Source of the DNA: Melitaea cinxia
Lineage: Eukaryota > Arthropoda > Insecta > Lepidoptera > Nymphalidae
Assembly (NCBI RefSeq): GCF_905220565.1
Contig: NC_059406.1
Coordinates: forward strand, 3,854,001-3,918,000
Reading direction: 5' to 3'
DNA: 64,000 bases
Position 1 is the first letter of the stretch. Each line of letters begins with the position of its first letter. The notes below the pieces were generated by a model, which saw only the letters and a list, made by a program, of their open reading frames with translations, made no database searches and had not been told where the DNA came from. Made by a program: the position numbers and the translations under genes. Positions 53,601-60,854 of the stretch are shown here, piece after piece.

Positions 53601-53982
53601 ATCTTTTAAGTTGGATCGAACTGCACATGGTGTGCGAATTTTATTATAATCGGTTAAGTGGTTTAGGAGTCCATTGAGGACAAACATTGTGACACGAGAT
53701 TTATATATATATTAAGATTATCGTAAGTTTTTTTTTTTTTATTATCGTTCGTCTTATATATATCGTAATTTATTATATTAACAGGAAGATCAGGACTGGG
53801 GCTTCGTTGCAATGGTTCTGGACAGATTATTCCTCTGGATTTTCACAATAGCTTCTATTGTTGGAACGTTCGCCATCCTCTGCGAAGCGCCTTCACTGTA
53901 CGATGACACCAAACCTATAGATATGGTTCTGTCTTCTGTCGCACAGCAGCAATTCCTGCCGGTTGACAGTGGGGAATCATAA
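23483..53982 (+). CDS. nAChRalpha1: nicotinic acetylcholine receptor subunit alpha1 (8 coding exons, whole gene span)
   Basis: This is a subunit of the pentameric, acetylcholine-gated cation channel of insect neurons, the target of neonicotinoids. Eight exons join in phase to 551 codons plus TAA. Residues 1-25 are a signal peptide, with the mature start at NPDAKRLYDD. The Cys-loop cysteines are C153 and C167, separated by 13 residues. The vicinal pair C225-C226 in YYPCCQEPYP marks an alpha subunit. M1 lies near 243-267, M2 near 275-295 (KIALSISILLSQTMFFLL), M3 near 306-330 and M4 near 500-518. The cytoplasmic loop contains VPKDLLRDLA and GYNGLPSVMSGLDDSLSD, which I recall as typical of insect alpha1 (Drosophila ALS); alpha2 is the main alternative. 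The first ATG (23483) is used; a second in-frame ATG four codons on could be the true start. Intron 1 holds the endogenous retrovirus. Confidence 0.96.
23687..25140 (+). other. 5' part of receptor intron 1
   Basis: AT-rich, with one LINE tail fragment at 24560. No alternative exon seen. Confidence 0.6.
24560..24615 (-). mobile_element. CR1-like LINE tail fragment, intron 1
   Basis: GGCGATCTTATCGCAAGAAG and GCGATTCCTTCCAGACAA match the tail seen at 51810-51845. Confidence 0.5.
25141..25251 (+). repeat. interspersed repeat family G
   Basis: CTAGCTGACCCCA start and TGTGACACGAGAATTTTATA end, a pair of ends shared with 44155 and 53517. Confidence 0.55.
25258..25460 (+). repeat. interspersed repeat, family G relative
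   Basis: CTAGCTGCCCGGACAGACTT start, directly following the previous copy; ends TTCATTTTTATTTATGTAGA. Confidence 0.5.
25686..25762 (-). mobile_element. fragment of the RTE-end SINE-like element, minus strand
   Basis: The reverse complement has the ACATGAGTTCACG / AGGCCTATGTCCAGTAGTGG tail of the element at 2838. Confidence 0.55.
25763..26188 (+). other. intron 1, no recognised feature
   Basis: Two overlapping short ORFs (25756-26191) show no family motif. Confidence 0.5.
26203..26329 (-). mobile_element. tRNA-derived SINE (family A), left part, split by the retrovirus
   Basis: This is the 3' tail half of a minus-strand SINE matching 3661-3791. The head resumes at 35009. The whole SINE is flanked by TAAATCATACTTTA (26189-26202) and TAAATTATACTTTA (35227-35240), a 14-bp target duplication with one mismatch, proving that both parts are one insertion. 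Confidence 0.9.
26326..26329. repeat. target site duplication GATC, left copy
   Basis: GATC just before the 5' LTR, repeated at 35009-35012 after the 3' LTR. The uninterrupted SINE copy near 3788 has a single GATC here. Confidence 0.92.
26330..26564 (+). repeat. 5' LTR of the endogenous retrovirus
   Basis: 235 bp, TGTTA...TAACA, same length and apparently same sequence as the 3' copy. Overlapping AATAAA signals at 26516-26525 lie near its 3' end and probably mark R. Confidence 0.96.
26567..26584 (+). other. primer binding site, tRNA-Leu type
   Basis: TGGTGGCAGCGGTGGGAT starts two bases after the LTR. Its complement is a tRNA 3' end reading ATCCCACCGCTGCCA plus CCA, which I recall as the end of an animal tRNA-Leu (AAG). 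The match is from memory. Confidence 0.7.
26903..26925 (+). CDS. env: env leader mini-exon (predicted)
   Basis: An ATG at 26903 opens seven codons plus two bases, ending at a strong GTGAGT donor (26926-26931) in the untranslated leader before gag. It starts with a basic then hydrophobic run, as in a signal peptide. The downstream env exon (from 32931) lacks an ATG, and joining the two keeps frame. Errantiviruses are known to express env from spliced RNA. This junction is inferred, not observed. Confidence 0.7.
27298..28245 (+). CDS. gag: Gag polyprotein of the endogenous retrovirus
   Basis: 315 residues, intact. The start at 27298 is chosen because the nine codons upstream of it come from a T-rich leader. 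Residues about 25-120 fit the retrotransposon gag (capsid) fold, with PFTGDRDKLTAFLRNCD and SLKEFLKTQFGER. A single CCHC zinc knuckle, C-x2-C-x4-H-x4-C (CRYCRKIGHTLDNC), is near residue 250 and would bind the RNA genome. The protein would assemble the particle core. The stop TAA (28243-28245) directly follows a -1 frameshift heptamer through which pol is reached. Confidence 0.93.
   Translation: MSKSDSKKELRETRVEEEEIPLNTILKFIKPFTGDRDKLTAFLRNCDSAISLASPRQEDLILKYILSQLEGKAETACSIKDFDSWASLKEFLKTQFGERKHYAHLLTELQDCRQGNLETVSQFSLRVETCLQKLLTEVTVSNSKKMELAGRLAAMEDLALHTFTLGLHPRISNLVRCRDPKNLNDAINCAISEEKIQQFSSRNNFKQKSNETIPKRNDFNDRPRSNHNINNAKNQYAPSPSKEAPFCRYCRKIGHTLDNCRLREYNNKKHSNGPTRTFTPYQSTSKANDYKPGPRINYAENDEIQGEYETDKNLN
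28233..28301 (+). promoter_or_regulatory. gag-pol -1 ribosomal frameshift signal with predicted pseudoknot
   Basis: The heptamer T TTA AAC (28236-28242), in the codon phase needed for -1 slippage, ends right before the gag TAA. A second slippery-form heptamer A AAT TTA (28233-28239) overlaps it. Ten bases on, CCCGT (28253-28257) can pair with ACGGG (28269-28273). Loop bases AGTATCG (28261-28267) are perfectly complementary to CGATACT (28295-28301). Together these form an H-type pseudoknot with 5- and 7-bp stems. The -1 frame is open from here into pol. Confidence 0.8.
28236..32772 (+). pseudogene. pol: Pol polyprotein, broken by one frameshift in reverse transcriptase
   Basis: Read in the -1 frame relative to gag. 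Order: an N-terminal tandem-repeat region (28315-28875); aspartic protease with VDSGAS (28980-28997) and IIGNDFF; reverse transcriptase with SPWSSPIWIVPKK, PFGLKNAPATFQR and the YLDD site (30223-30234); RNase H with TCDAS and TDHKPL; an acidic Leu-Pro repeat (about 31081-31193); integrase with an HHCC-type zinc site (CELC) and a D, D, E triad near 31965, 32146 and 32254, the last two about 35 residues apart. At about 30038 the frame changes: the residues after TL no longer fit the conserved RT block until the next frame takes over. The break fits loss of two bases, so the intact enzyme cannot be made from this copy. All other motifs look intact. Confidence 0.93.
28315..28875 (+). repeat. eleven 51-bp tandem repeats at the start of pol
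   Basis: Eleven units start every 51 bases from 28315. Units 1-6 are one type and 8-11 another; unit 7 (28621) is a hybrid. Each codes 17 residues with a QGNQPQTHG- or QGSQPQTRG-like core in the pol frame. Since 51 is divisible by three, other frames stay open too, giving long spurious ORFs on both strands. Confidence 0.95.
32931..34731 (+). CDS. env: Env glycoprotein of the endogenous retrovirus (main exon)
   Basis: About 600 codons, uninterrupted, ending at TGA (34729-34731). There is no in-frame ATG near its 5' end. A CATTCCAG acceptor (32923-32930) and the leader ATG at 26903 fit a spliced start. A hydrophobic stretch at its beginning would complete a signal peptide. A basic site DKDKR (about 33248-33262) is followed by a Gly/Ala/Phe-rich segment with GTMDENDA, as in the cleavage and fusion-peptide region of baculovirus F and errantivirus Env proteins. 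A membrane anchor (LTYCIIVLILIFICF) lies near 34558-34602, with a short tail. Cysteines and NxS/T sites are plentiful. It would be a membrane-fusion protein. Confidence 0.88.
34766..34772 (+). other. polypurine tract (candidate)
   Basis: A run of seven G ends two bases before the 3' LTR, the expected place for the plus-strand primer. It is short for a retroviral tract. Confidence 0.5.
34774..35008 (+). repeat. 3' LTR of the endogenous retrovirus
   Basis: 235 bp copy of the 5' LTR with no difference seen on direct reading. Its AATAAA (34960-34965) is a sense-strand polyadenylation signal inside receptor intron 1. Confidence 0.96.
35009..35012. repeat. target site duplication GATC, right copy
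   Basis: GATC immediately after the 3' LTR; SINE sequence resumes from it. Confidence 0.92.
35009..35226 (-). mobile_element. tRNA-derived SINE (family A), right part with tRNA-like head
   Basis: On the minus strand it begins with a Pol III A-box-like TGGCGCAACGGTTACAGCC and a B box GGTTGCGGGTTCGATCC. It continues the element cut at 26329. Confidence 0.9.
35241..35713 (+). other. intron 1, no recognised feature
   Basis: Nothing supported. Confidence 0.6.
35714..35995 (+). repeat. interspersed repeat family E, intron 1
   Basis: The best-preserved copy, from GAGGTAGGGCACAACAGGAA to GTTTGCCGACCTAGTGACAT plus an A run. Confidence 0.75.
35996..38538 (+). other. 3' part of receptor intron 1
   Basis: AT-rich; no exon or repeat recognised before the exon 2 acceptor. 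Confidence 0.6.
38539..38583 (+). CDS. nAChRalpha1: nAChR alpha1 exon 2 (45 bp)
   Basis: A very short exon of 15 codons coding NLKDQILTTNVWLEH, part of ligand-binding loop D. It lies between a TTTCAG acceptor and a GTAAGT donor, both phase 0. The length and peptide match the second exon usual in insect nAChR alpha genes. It is separated from exon 1 by about 14.9 kb. Confidence 0.95.
39026..39135 (+). CDS. nAChRalpha1: nAChR alpha1 exon 3
   Basis: 110 bp coding EWEDHKFKWDP through HIWLPDIVLYN, the loop A region with the conserved WLPDIVLYN. A TACAG acceptor precedes it. The donor GTAAGT splits an Asn codon after two bases, and exon 4 completes that codon. Confidence 0.95.
39345..39590 (-). 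mobile_element. tRNA-derived SINE (family C), intron 3
   Basis: Minus strand: head GCCCATTGGCGCAGTTTG, B box GTGGGTTCGATTCCCACC, then an AT-rich body and a tail containing GAACAGACGACCGTGTGTG. It begins about 210 bases after exon 3. Confidence 0.75.
39892..39960. repeat. 29-bp AT-rich inverted repeat, intron 3
   Basis: Arms 39892-39920 and 39932-39960 are exact reverse complements around 11 bases. The arm core ATACCGAAATAATTA also occurs near 39735. Confidence 0.93.
39961..42580 (+). other. intron 3, unique-looking DNA
   Basis: The stretch about 40030-40330 is richer in GC than its surroundings and repeat-free, a candidate for regulatory DNA. The rest is AT-rich. Confidence 0.5.
42581..42908 (+). 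mobile_element. tRNA-derived SINE, family A relative, intron 3
   Basis: Diverged head (ACCGCTTTGGTGTATTGGTA), then the family A body with CTGATAGCGATCGATACTC and tail ending CAGGCTGAATG. Several differences make it older than the copy at 3661. Confidence 0.75.
42909..44154 (+). other. intron 3, unique-looking DNA
   Basis: About 43000-43270 is GC-richer, with GCGACGCACGTGCGACC and CGGCGGCGAC; no ORF. Confidence 0.5.
44155..44398 (+). repeat. interspersed repeat family G, intron 3
   Basis: CTAGCGGACCCGGCAAACGT to GTGACACGAAATTTTTATAA. No coding frame of note. Confidence 0.6.
44399..45277 (+). other. intron 3, no recognised feature
   Basis: Overlapping ORFs at 44770-45048 in two frames have no motif. 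Confidence 0.55.
45278..45515. mobile_element. MITE family F copy in intron 3, just before exon 4
   Basis: Starts AAAAAACGAGCTTGCTTTAG and ends AAGAAGTTTTACTTC, 71 bases before the exon 4 start. Confidence 0.7.
45587..45767 (+). CDS. nAChRalpha1: nAChR alpha1 exon 4
   Basis: 181 bp coding ADGEYVVTTMTKAVLHYTGK and onward through the 13-residue Cys-loop (C153-C167) to GSWSYDGDQ. The acceptor is TACTAG and the donor GTAAGT. A MITE copy ends only about 72 bases upstream of the acceptor. Confidence 0.95.
46133..46286 (+). CDS. nAChRalpha1: nAChR alpha1 exon 5
   Basis: 154 bp coding IDLKHINQKKGN through REYYPSVEWDILGVPAERHE to the loop C motif YYPCCQEPYP. The two adjacent cysteines are coded at 46265-46270. 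The donor GTATGT splits an Asp codon after its first base. Confidence 0.95.
46287..47475 (+). other. intron 5, 5' part
   Basis: About 47090-47290 is GC-richer and repeat-free. Otherwise AT-rich. Confidence 0.5.
47476..47926 (+). mobile_element. Helitron-like non-autonomous element, intron 5
   Basis: Starts TCCGTACTAATATTATAAAT and ends GCGGACGAAGTTGCGGGCAC followed by AGCTAG. The 5' TC and 3' CTAG after a short hairpin fit Helitron ends. The last 40 bases almost match those at 60816-60854. Confidence 0.6.
47927..49183 (+). other. intron 5, no recognised feature
   Basis: AT-rich between the Helitron-like and piggyBac-like elements. Confidence 0.6.
49184..49980. mobile_element. piggyBac-like element flanked by TTAA, intron 5
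   Basis: The target site TTAA is present on both sides (49180-49183 and 49981-49984). Ends are inverted: CCCTTAGCT at the left and AGCTAGGGG at the right. Inner motifs TCAAAAATGACCCC and TTTGACCCCGACTC are also arranged near the ends. At 797 bp it is too short for a full transposase, so it is an internally deleted copy. Older than the retrovirus, judging by end mismatches. Confidence 0.7.
49417..49665 (+). pseudogene. short acidic ORF inside the piggyBac-like element
   Basis: 82 codons with an acidic middle (EDEIDESDLESIHDST, DPHGAEELICSDAEELE). piggyBac-family transposases have an acidic N-terminal region, so this may be the remaining start of one. No catalytic core is present. The family assignment rests on context. 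Confidence 0.4.
49985..50603 (+). other. intron 5, no recognised feature
   Basis: A 96-codon ORF (50115-50405) shows no family motif. Confidence 0.55.
50604..50935 (+). mobile_element. tRNA-like repeat (family D), rearranged copy before exon 6
   Basis: The tail part (about 50604-50685) occurs first, then unrelated sequence, then head and tRNA-like core (about 50757-50900) and a second short tail, as if from a partial dimer. Its core lacks part of the T arm. It ends about 37 bases upstream of exon 6. Confidence 0.65.
50972..51542 (+). CDS. nAChRalpha1: nAChR alpha1 exon 6 (M1-M3 and most of the cytoplasmic loop)
   Basis: 571 bp, the largest coding exon. It carries the NIT glycosylation sequon (N236), TLRRKTLFYTVNL, M1, M2, M3 and the loop up to HSTTATN. 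The acceptor is TTTCAG. The donor GTACAT is the weakest in the gene. Read-through past it continues about 45 codons before a stop at 51678; that tail shows no family resemblance and I take it as intron. Confidence 0.95.
51735..51850 (-). mobile_element. CR1-like LINE 3' UTR fragment, intron 6
   Basis: The plus strand reads TTTATTGTACACCAATACAG and GCGGCCTTATCGCTGAAAAG then CGATCTCTTCCAGGCAACC, a widespread lepidopteran LINE tail. Related pieces lie near 24560-24615 and 59920-59975. Confidence 0.6.
51943..52085. repeat. (ACAT)n microsatellite in intron 6
   Basis: About 35 CATA units with a few AAAT interruptions, ending about 80 bases before exon 7. Cys-Met-Tyr-Val ORFs here are artefacts. 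Confidence 0.97.
52164..52356 (+). CDS. nAChRalpha1: nAChR alpha1 exon 7
   Basis: 193 bp coding RFSGLVGALGNL, the GLPSVMSGLDDSLSD stretch and the amphipathic pre-M4 helix ELEKAIHNVMFIQHHMQRQDEFNA. The acceptor is TTTAG and the donor GTATGT (phase 0). Confidence 0.94.
52357..52944 (+). other. intron 7, 5' part
   Basis: AT-rich; no feature apart from the short AAGCCAAGGCTTAGCCAAGC stutter near 52920. Confidence 0.6.
52945..53195. mobile_element. possible MITE in intron 7 with two CRE-like sites
   Basis: CACATCGCCACGG (52945-52957) and the inverse of CACATCACCACGG (53183-53195) could be 13-bp terminal repeats with one mismatch. Inside are two perfect TGACGTCA palindromes (53028-53035, 53051-53058). 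No clear target duplication. Confidence 0.35.
53237..53500 (-). mobile_element. tRNA-derived SINE, family A relative, intron 7
   Basis: Minus-strand copy with body and tail; the B-box-like part reads GGGAATTGAACCC on the plus strand. Diverged and partly deleted. Confidence 0.7.
53517..53716 (+). repeat. interspersed repeat family G, intron 7
   Basis: CTAGCTGACCTGGCGAACTT to GTGACACGAGATTTATATAT, ending about 70 bases before exon 8. Confidence 0.6.
53785..53982 (+). CDS. nAChRalpha1: nAChR alpha1 exon 8 (M4, C-terminus, stop)
   Basis: 198 bp including TAA at 53980-53982. It codes EDQDWGFVAMVLDRLFLW, the M4 helix, and a short extracellular tail of about 33 residues. The acceptor is AACAG. Confidence 0.95.
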   Translation, partial: EDQDWGFVAMVLDRLFLWIFTIASIVGTFAILCEAPSLYDDTKPIDMVLSSVAQQQFLPVDSGES

Positions 53983-54260
53983 GGAATGACTGGGAAGACG
54001 GCATTTTTCTTTTACCTATTATCGACTTCGGATTTCTTTCGAAAGTGATCAGAATAATAGATAAGAAAGATTATAAGTAATCAAAACATGAATTATAACC
54101 ATGAATGTTGAAGATCTATTCATTTACTTTATATATTTTAAAAACAAACAAAGAATATATACTTGAAACGATATTATCCTAATACATTTGTCTAAACCCG
54201 TAAGAGCCGAAGTAGGTCTCTTACGTACTTTTTATTTGACAGAATGAATAAACTTTAAAC
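53983..54260 (+). other. nAChRalpha1: nAChR alpha1 3' UTR (minimum)
   Basis: AT-rich DNA directly after the stop. The first canonical AATAAA is at 54247-54252; another lies near 54681. The true cleavage site cannot be fixed from sequence alone. Confidence 0.55.
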
Positions 54261-56741
54261 TTAAATCCAGCGTTCGGCCATTAGGAATTTAATTATATTA
54301 ATAGATTCAATTGATTTTTTAATAGTCTAAATGAAAATTCGACAATATCATCGAGAAGACACAAACTCGTTTGGAATCCAATAATAGTCTATGTTATATT
54401 TTTAATTTATAACATCACACCCAGCCTGTAACTTTGAAAAAACATTAGTGTGACTTTGCTTTATATATATATAATACGTATATTTATAAGAATAATTAAG
54501 ATTACTGATTTTTATTATTAAAGCCAAATCGGGCTGTGATTTTTAGTATCGATTCATTGTAATTTTAATTAGTATAAGATAAAAATGCTACAACGAGAAC
54601 ATGACAGCATTACATTTTCAAATTAACAATATAACTTAAGTATTCATAGATAAATGTTGAATATTAGATTAATATTAAAAGAATAAAATATACTTCTCTT
54701 CTTAGTTATTTTTTAGTCTCCGCTATCTGAATATCTTTTCCAGAAAAGTAATTATAATCCTGACAAGTATTATTTTTAAGAGTATAAGTTAAATATAATG
54801 AATATAAAAAGGTGTTGTCTGTGTATGTTTATTTCATTTAATTTAATAATCCCCCTATCTCTAATGTACTCAATTGAAAAACAATATTCAAAAAACAGGC
54901 GATTAGATTGTATGATGATTAAATACTAATTTGCGTAATTAATATTATAATATCGTTTAACACCATGCATGGAGTGCTAGTACTAATGTCAGGTACTAGG
55001 TGACGACTCGCATGACACCACACGCTCGTCCTAATAAGCCACTGACCTCGCACGACGACGAGAAAAGTTTCGCTCATAATTTACACGTTAATTTAACATC
55101 GTAAACTATTCATATGTAACGTCATCCATTACACGTATAAAATACTAAATCCAGATGTAACAGTATTTATATGATAATAATTTTCTTAATTATAATTAAA
55201 TAATTATATTAATATATTGAAAATTATAAATAAATTAGTAATTATTGATACAATTGTAACATAATTACATTAATAATAATTATAAAATAATTCCAAAATC
55301 GGAATTGATTGAATGTTTTGATATAGGTTTTTTTTGAAATAACAATTACACATATAATAAACATTTTAAAAAATTATATCTATTATATGTTGGATTTTTC
55401 CATTAACAAAAATATCATGAAGGAATTTGTAAAACATAATTATTTAAAAAAAAAAAAAACAATTTTAATATATTGTACTTGCTATTCCTAAGCATATTAT
55501 CGATGTTGTTTGATTTTAAGCGAATTTTCTGTCAACATTTTTTTAGTCAATTTGGTTGATACTTTTAAAATTATATTTTTTCCTTCGTGTATAGACATTT
55601 ATTTATTTTTAATCTGCTGGTATCTAAAATACCTGTCATCTAAAAGGATTAGAATAGTCTCAAGTAACCGTCGTACTGTCTATAAAAATAATATTTATAG
55701 GAGCGTAATAAAACGTAATAAAATAGATGATTTCTGGTGTCAAATATTATTCAAATCAGTAAAGTAAAATGGCTGTGTTAGTGACAAAAAATATCGTTAG
55801 GTTTCTAAAGTGAAAATTTCGCTCAAATTATCTGATATCTCAATTAAAGTCACTCTAAAATATTATTAATATTATAATTCACTATACGGGCTGAACCGGC
55901 GATCCATTAAAAATATCAGAGTACGACCGCCATATTTTTTTTCGTGAATATATCAATTTTTTTATAAGTAAAATTTTATTATAAAGTGTCGTTCGGGAGT
56001 TTGCACGTACCGGTACCTACATATAATTCGGCGATTCATTTTTATTTGTGTGTGTGTACAGATAAAGTATTTAAAATATCTAAATAGGAACAAGTTTTTT
56101 TTACTCTGTCCTTATACCAAGTTATCATTATTTGTACAAGAAATATTAAAAATTGTCTTAGTATTACGTAAAATATACATCGTATTTTGTATTAACATCC
56201 TTTGAGAATTATAAAAGCAATTTTGAAACGCAATCCTTGACCCAATTTACTTTTAATGTAGTTTTATAAAAATATCGTAGCCTATAGAGCTTTTTTACAT
56301 AAATTTATTTGCTTATGAATTATATAATTCATCAAATAAAAATAGATTAATATATTTTATTTCTAAATTATGTAAACATTTACTTTTTAACATTTATTAA
56401 AATGAATTATTAGTTATTTCAACTTTCATCACCGTGAATGTAGTCTTCCTAAGTTTTACACGTTAATATAATTGTAATTTTAAAAATAAGTGACATTGTT
56501 AAATTATTGAATTAATAAATGATAGTAATGACGACGTCGTTTTATTTAACTTAACCCAAAATCCTTTAAAGTTATGTAACTTTTCTTTCTAAACCTCATT
56601 TCTAGTTCGTTATTCTATCATTTGTAGTTCTTTGTAATTATTTTCTAGATTAAGGAACGTGTATCTTATAAAGATCAATTAAAGAATATTATTCTGAGTG
56701 TGACATCATCCGTTTAATATATATGTGGTATTTTTTGTAAT
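54261..56741. other. downstream AT-rich DNA
   Basis: May include an extended receptor 3' UTR (further AATAAA near 54681). No gene recognised. Confidence 0.55.
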
Positions 56742-56945
56742 GACGTTGGTGCAAATGTCACAGAAGAGGTTTGTGGCTGTTGCACTGGCGGTTGCGGGTT
56801 CGATCCCCGCACATGGCAAACATTTATATTGGCCATACAGATGTTTGCCGTGGTGTGGGCGTTTGTGGTTGTGTATTGTGTGTTTCCGCCCCCCGACACA
56901 GGAGATAATCCTAGTGGGAGCCGTTGAGTGCGAGGCTTTTATATA
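56742..56945 (+). mobile_element. tRNA-derived SINE (family B), second copy
   Basis: Same layout as the copy at 58306, with B box GCGGGTTCGATCCCCGC and a tail ending GGAGATAATCCTAGTGGGAG. The A-box region is diverged. Confidence 0.75.
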
Positions 56946-58305
56946 ATACAAAAAATACTGATGACTCTATAATACGTACATAAACATAAACTTGTATTGA
57001 TCTCCAAATTAGGTAGATCAAATATTTGTTCATTTTGCTGTATTCTGAGAAAAATAAGAAGAAAAATAAAACAAGTACCATTATATCTGATACTCCAACT
57101 GTTCTATGTTAATAATACTAAACAATAAATACCTATAAATATTGTTTTCATTATATATATAATGTATTTAGAAACTCATATATATTGTGGTGCTGCATTG
57201 TATTTTAAGACAATGGTCGTTGTTTGGCAATCACTATCTCGAGATACAAAATTTACTTGGACTTCTAGGAGTGTCTCAGTGTCATCTTTAACATAAGCCT
57301 AAAATTGCCACTCAACAACCAAACACCCTAACAGGAACAGAAATCGACCTGGTGTATTAAAAAAATCGTTGTTACCATCCATAACTATTAACCATCGTAC
57401 CATCGTTCTTGTTTTCTAACATTAATAAAGGGAAAATTTTCCCTATGACCATGGCGTTCATAATAGCAGCGAAATATTGGGTATCTCATAATAATGGTTA
57501 GCTCTGTTTGAATAAAATTAATAAACGGAAAGCCTTTACCCTTCCAGACTTAAAAATTGCATACCTCTTATAAAAATCAGCGTTCCCTAAGTATTCCTTT
57601 TACGTTTCTAATTAAAAATTGGTAAATAGATTTAGTTATTTGATTTAGGATAATGTTAGCACTCTCGTTACGTTAAGTGGAACCGAAATCGAATAAAAAA
57701 TGTAAGTACTAACCCCGATTTATTATTTCCAATGTAAACATCGCAACTTAGTTACCATCTCACTCATTATTATGAACAGCACTATTACATTAAAATTATA
57801 TCACACGATAAAAACCCTCCAAAACCTTACATCAAGGCTTATTTTATACGTTACATATTATGAATGGTACCAAGCACCACGTAACATATAAAGAAAAATT
57901 CCTACAGTGCTTTGTTGACGAATATAACGCCATAAAATGGATGGATCGAAACAATTAACGTGCAGCCGACCCATTATACTTGTCAACATGTGAAAAATAT
58001 CGCTACTCGCACCTATGAATTCTCCGCCATAAAATCCAAAATAAATATGGACCGAATAAATCAATGGATTTACAGAGAAATTCTGACAGTCACATGTAAA
58101 ATTCTTTAGTAGCTAACGGGTATAAAGTTACAAACTTTCTTGGACTGTGTAGTTCTGGATACACGTACCTGAAGTCAAATCTTTTGAAACTTTTTAGCAT
58201 AAGATCTCTATTAAGAGTTCGATGAAGATATATTCAAATTTATTTTAAGCATAAAATTTTTGAAATCTTTACGCGGGAAGTTTTTGTATATGCTGAATAG
58301 CATGG
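56946..58305. other. no recognised feature
   Basis: AT-rich between two family B SINEs. Confidence 0.6.
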
Positions 58306-58505
58306 ACGACGAGTTGGCGCAGTGGTCATAGCACTGGCTGTTGCGCTGGCGGTCGCGGGTTCGATTCCCGCTCACGACAGACATTTGTATCGGCCATATA
58401 GATTTTGTCGTGGTCTGGGCGTTGTGCTTGTGTATTGTATGTGTTTCTGGACCCCCAACACAGGAGAAAATCCTACTGGGGGCCGTTGATTGTGAAGCGT
58501 TTATT
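58306..58505 (+). mobile_element. tRNA-derived SINE (family B)
   Basis: The head has an A box (TTGGCGCAGTGGTCATAGCA) and B box (GCGGGTTCGATTCCCGC). The tail differs from family A: GGAGAAAATCCTACTGGGGG followed by a TTTATT-rich end. Confidence 0.8.
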
Positions 58506-59029
58506 TATTATTTATTTTTTTATTTATATATAAATGTTATTATAAGCTAAGTAATTACAAACCTATTTTAGACGTAACTATTTATTTTTAAATGTTCCAA
58601 AAGGTTCTGTAATATAATATTAACGTTAATACTTCACATAAAAAAATTAAATGAATCCGGTGCAGCTATAACCAGGACGATATCTGAATTATTACAGGAA
58701 TAACACTTGAATACTGGTAAAATGTTGCTTAATCTCTTGAATAATTCATATTCCGATGACGCATTCTTTTATGAAGTCCTGGTGCTTTAAAATTGGCAAT
58801 TTAGCCATTCAATTAGTTTAGAGTTTGAAATTTAATTCTATATAACTGTACATGGTAATACTTTTAATAGTTTCATAGTATAAAAATATTTAGATATTTG
58901 AGGAACGACTAAATGTCAACGAACTTTTGTCATTTTTATGGTTTATTTACGCCTCTGCTGTAAAATACGAGCGTATACAAATCGATTATGGATACTGTTT
59001 CATAAGCTTTTTACAGTCAAAAAGTTTAT
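58506..59029. other. no recognised feature
   Basis: AT-rich. Confidence 0.6.
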
Positions 59030-59637
59030 GGAAAAACTTCGTAAAAACATAACTCTCTCTCATTCCATATTCACCAAAATATATCTCCTTCTCAACTTCC
59101 GTTCGCCTCGTTTGATCACATTATTCTTATTGCTCTCATCACGCATTCACCTGCTTAATCCCCAAGTTAAGCGTGCACAAAGAAATTTTACTTCAAAAAA
59201 TGATGTCAAATGTACTCAAGTCTGTTACATTAAGAAAAGTTAAAAGAAAAAGCATTCAGTAGCTACGTCTGTGATTTTGAAACTATTAAAACTGAACGTG
59301 CCCAAGCATGCACCTGGTCCTCACATGTGTCGTCAGCGTTACGTGTCGACAGTCATCTCATCGTTTTGGCGCAACCACGGAACACATTTGAAATCAAAGC
59401 ACAATTTTAGTAATAATAACAGTCACAGAAACAATCAATATTGATTAAAATTAACAATGCTTATATGCCAGTTTTCTGCAATATCATATTTAATTTTTGA
59501 AGTAACCTTTCCTTACGCACCCTTGACTTGGAGATTAAGCTAGGTGCGAGCGAGATGAACGGAAGTAGATATAAGTTAGATGGTGCTAAAGATGTTTTAC
59601 TTCAGTCGTGTGGTCTAAAACACACTTGTTTTTTTTT
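59030..59637. mobile_element. MITE family F, long diverged copy
   Basis: The inner part matches other copies (TCATCACGCATTCACCTGCT at about 59138). The right terminal repeat is clear at 59592-59636. The middle holds extra DNA, so the left boundary is uncertain. Confidence 0.55.
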
Positions 59638-59919
59638 TTTCAAGGTGGGTAAACAAGCTAAGGTCCGCCTAATGGTAGGCAGATATCGTAGCCTATGGAC
59701 CCCTACATCACCACATTTCCTAGCGCGCTACCGATCCTACCTAGATCTTCTCCGAAGACTGTGGCTACCTTATGATAGGCACTACAACTACATACTAGTT
59801 CAACAGCTTAGTCAATTTTTTGTATAATATTGTATTTAGTAAATGGGTCATGTAATAATAATAACTCCTACATTTTACTATACGCCATATAGAAACAAAC
59901 CAATAATACACACAAAAAA

Positions 59920-59975
59920 AGCCGGTCTTGTCGCAAAGAGCGATCTGTTTCAGACCACCTTTGGTTATTGGAGAG
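59920..59975 (-). mobile_element. CR1-like LINE tail fragment
   Basis: GCCGGTCTTGTCGCAAAGAG and CGATCTGTTTCAGACCACC match the same tail. Confidence 0.5.
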
Positions 59976-60589
59976 ACAGATATACAACGACAAAACGTAA
60001 CAGCAACATGTAACAGATATAAAAAATTGTTTGGGATTTTCAAATAAAAATACAGATCATTAAGTTATCACTTCCCCCAATTGACCTTTACTAACGTTTC
60101 AGTTTCACATTGAAACCTCTAAAACTGCATCTGTTTTTGAAATAAAAAAAAACGTTCCCACCGTACATCGAACAAAAACCCAGCCAGTGACTGTCCAACC
60201 GATTTGGCACATTGCCCGCTGCATGTACATAGTAGCGAACTGGCTGCCTTTTTAATAGTCATCCTGTTGGCGACGTATGATTGAGTGTCCACGAAAATAA
60301 CTACGTTAATCCGTTTAGTTTCGACGAAATAGATTTAACAAATTGATGTTTGTTTTGTATAAAGTTAAATTGTTGATTTAAAAAAGCATTTTAAGCCTTT
60401 AGTTTGATACAATACTTTACTTATTATTTGTTTATATTAATATAATTTTATATTTAAATAACATATGCGCAGCTTAAAACATATAAGTATTTACTAATAC
60501 TTACTAATCAATACATATAGGTAGTAAAAATGTAACGGGTCACTGTCTGTACATTTAAGACATATAAGAAAAAATATTATTGGAACCTT
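59976..60589. other. no recognised feature
   Basis: AT-rich. Confidence 0.6.
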
Positions 60590-60854
60590 CATCAACGCTA
60601 ATACGCCGAGCACCCAAAACAATAATTGGCAGAATTGTTGTCTGTTTGTCTGTGTATTTGTGCACGCTAATCCCAGAAACAGCTTATCCAATTTAGATGT
60701 GGTTTTTATTAATATGTTGTGGCAAGCTTAGCTTAACATTTAGTATTTGATTCATGTCAATCAGTTCATAAATAAAAAGTTATGCCAATATAAAGAATCA
60801 CGTTGAACAAGTAAAGTCACTATTCCACGCGGACGAAGTCGCGAGCACAGCTAG
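60590..60854 (+). mobile_element. Helitron-like non-autonomous element
   Basis: Ends CTATTCCACGCGGACGAAGT then CGCGAGCACAGCTAG, the same terminus as at 47926. The 5' edge is uncertain. Confidence 0.55.

Noticed and set aside
58306..58380. tRNA-like A and B boxes read as a tRNA gene
   Set aside because: No closing acceptor stem, and the sequence runs on into a SINE tail shared with 56742.
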